Origin: a virus
Virus record (IMG/VR): IMGVR_UViG_3300008012_000212
Coordinates: 1-23,122 of that record
DNA length: 23,122 nt
Reading direction: 5' to 3' (one strand)
Under the pieces are notes generated by a model. The model ran no database searches, was not told the origin of the DNA, and worked only from the letters and a program-made list of their open reading frames with translations. Numbering within the stretch: the stretch's first letter is position 1; each line of letters begins with the position of its first letter. The position numbers and the translations under genes were made by a program. Of the stretch, positions 22,185 to 23,122 are shown piece after piece.

Positions 22185-22351
22185 TATGTCATTATTGCGT
22201 CTTTAGCTATATCCTCTATTGTCCCTGCCCAAAACTCTAAGTAATCTTGATCAGGTAGAGGTTCGTTTCTCGCTGCTTTGTACAGTAACTCAGAAGCGTG
22301 TAATACCATGTGAGCCAATTCAAAATCTAACTCGTATATTTCTTCGTTCAT
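22148..22351 (-). CDS. 67-residue protein with helicase-like C-terminal tail
   Basis: The product (MNEEIYELDFELAHMVLHASELLYKAARNEPLPDQ...) is acidic and largely helical, with no family I recognise. Its last residues, YEDTTTTNNEPF, repeat the C-terminus of the upstream helicase (FEDTTNNEPF), and the encoding DNA is a direct repeat. Acidic tails ending in Phe are protein-docking signals in replication: the ends of T7 gp4 and gp2.5 contact the polymerase, and bacterial SSB ends in a similar acidic-Pro-Phe tip. A replisome accessory role is therefore suggested, but not shown. The ATG directly follows the helicase TAA. No independent Shine-Dalgarno is seen, so coupling is likely. Confidence 0.7.
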   Translation of the reverse strand: MNEEIYELDFELAHMVLHASELLYKAARNEPLPDQDYLEFWAGTIEDIAKDAIMTYEDTTTTNNEPF

Positions 22352-22382
22352 TTAGAATGGTTCATTGTTGGTTGTATCTTCG
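22352..22382 (-). repeat. Direct repeat at the helicase 3' end, copy 1
   Basis: This 31-base stretch encodes the last residues and stop of the helicase (EDTTNNEPF) and is repeated at 22148-22184 at the end of the next gene. The two copies lie 204 bases apart, start to start, which is exactly one gene length. Confidence 0.85.
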
Positions 22383-23122
22383 AAGACGTTCTTGTCCTCT
22401 GTGTATCGTCCGGTTTCTGTGTCGTAATTAAGTGTGGTGCAATGTCCTGTCTGTCCGCTAAATCTATTCTTTAACACACGAACACGGGTCTCATTGCTTG
22501 TTGTCTCAGCTTGTTGATTCCGTTCCAAACCGATTACCATATCACTTAGCTGTGCTATAGCCTGTGACCCACGTAGATGGTGTAGACTTACTCGTCCTCC
22601 TTCTTCGTGACCACTATCCACTCGCTTCAAGTGACTGACCAACACCATGCCACACCCGGTCTCTTCAACAAGACTACGCAGTTTGGTCATCGTGTTATCA
22701 ATCAATCGTCGTTCGTCATCTCCTGCAATACCACTGATAACAATGCTTAGGTGATCTAGGAATATCCATTTACAATCGAATCCTTTTATCAGATAACGTA
22801 TCTTACCCAGCAAGTTGTCACTGTCCATACTTCCGAAGTGATCGTAGGTGTAGAACTTTCCGTTCCCTACTGTCTCTTCAAACGCAGGACGTAACGCTTC
22901 CGTGTCTAGTTGTTCGTCTTCTAGGTGTAATGGTTTGTTCAGATGGATGCCCATGATTCCAAGAGCTGTACGCCTGACGGATTCCTCCAGTGCTATATAA
23001 CCTACCGTCTCGCCAAGACCTAGCAGGTGATGAGCAACCTCACGACAGAACAGAGACTTTCCTATTCCACTACCCGCGCATACCGTAACTAATTCTCCTA
23101 GTCTCATGCCGTGGGTTAACTC
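22352..23122 (-). CDS. Replicative helicase, T7 gp4 helicase domain (5' end missing)
   Basis: The frame stays open to the window edge (reading ELTHG before MRLGEL), so the Met at 23107 is internal and the N-terminal part, including any primase, lies outside. The 256 visible residues form the RecA-like DnaB/gp4 helicase core: Walker A GSGIGKS (23054-23074), IALEESVRRTALG (T7: AMLEESVEETAED), Walker B WIFLDHLSIVIS, DERRLIDNTMTKLRSL, the H-motif HLKRVDSGHEEGGRVSLHHLRGS, LSDMVIGLERNQQ, and the Arg finger region RVLKNRFSGQTG. Each has a close counterpart in T7 gp4. The C-terminal tail is acidic and ends in Phe, as in gp4. It unwinds DNA at the fork and couples to the polymerase. Confidence 0.95.
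   Translation of the reverse strand, partial: ELTHGMRLGELVTVCAGSGIGKSLFCREVAHHLLGLGETVGYIALEESVRRTALGIMGIHLNKPLHLEDEQLDTEALRPAFEETVGNGKFYTYDHFGSMDSDNLLGKIRYLIKGFDCKWIFLDHLSIVISGIAGDDERRLIDNTMTKLRSLVEETGCGMVLVSHLKRVDSGHEEGGRVSLHHLRGSQAIAQLSDMVIGLERNQQAETTSNETRVRVLKNRFSGQTGHCTTLNYDTETGRYTEDKNVFEDTTNNEPF

Noticed and set aside
22185-22351. OB-fold SSB (gp2.5) identity for the 67-residue protein
   Set aside because: Only the C-terminal tip resembles SSB or gp2.5; the body is short and helical, too small for an OB fold.
1-23122. tRNA genes, CRISPR arrays, insertion sequences, attachment sites
   Set aside because: No cloverleaf-like sequence, regularly spaced repeats, transposase or integrase was noticed on either strand; gaps between genes are too short for most of these.

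Overview
The window is a stretch of a T7-like podovirus genome (Autographiviridae-type architecture). Every gene that can be supported lies on the minus strand, densely packed with ATGA, TAATG or TGATG stop/start overlaps. Gene order in the direction of transcription (high to low coordinates) follows T7: helicase, DNA polymerase, nucleases, 5'-3' exonuclease, gp7.3-like protein, portal, scaffold, capsid, tail tube A, tail tube B, gp13-like, gp14-like, gp15-like, gp16-like. The base composition is moderate, with none of the extreme AT richness of SAR11 phages. The fibre-type proteins resemble those of marine phages, but the host cannot be read from the sequence. No RNA polymerase, primase domain, SSB, terminase or integrase gene is visible; all could lie outside the window.

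Replication and DNA metabolism (about 23.1 to 17.6 kb): a 5'-truncated gp4-type helicase; a 67-residue protein that repeats the helicase C-terminal tail; an MGLD-type small protein; a gp5-type DNA polymerase I; an endonuclease VII-like HNH protein; a PD-(D/E)XK nuclease; a gp6-type exonuclease; a dATP/dGTP diphosphohydrolase-like protein (DUF5664 type) overlapping the exonuclease by 190 bases; and a 66-residue unknown.

Accessory virion region (about 17.6 to 13.7 kb): a gp7.3-like proline-rich protein, two beta-rich unknowns, then a duplicated module. Each copy of the module is one LamG (concanavalin A-like) protein followed by one 74-75 residue protein, with a fibre-like protein between the copies. 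A 13-codon fossil of the portal start sits after the first copy and shows that the module arose by tandem duplication. These genes probably encode adhesion or receptor-binding parts and their small partners, placed upstream of the portal rather than at the T7 fibre position after gp16.

Morphogenesis region (13.7 to 1 kb): portal, scaffold, a candidate lysis pair (a lipoprotein with a C-terminal membrane segment, overlapping a 40-residue membrane peptide), major capsid protein, a candidate terminator, tail tube A, a very large tail tube B with two carbohydrate-binding-like motifs, and four internal virion or ejection proteins. The last of these, gp16-like, runs off the window.
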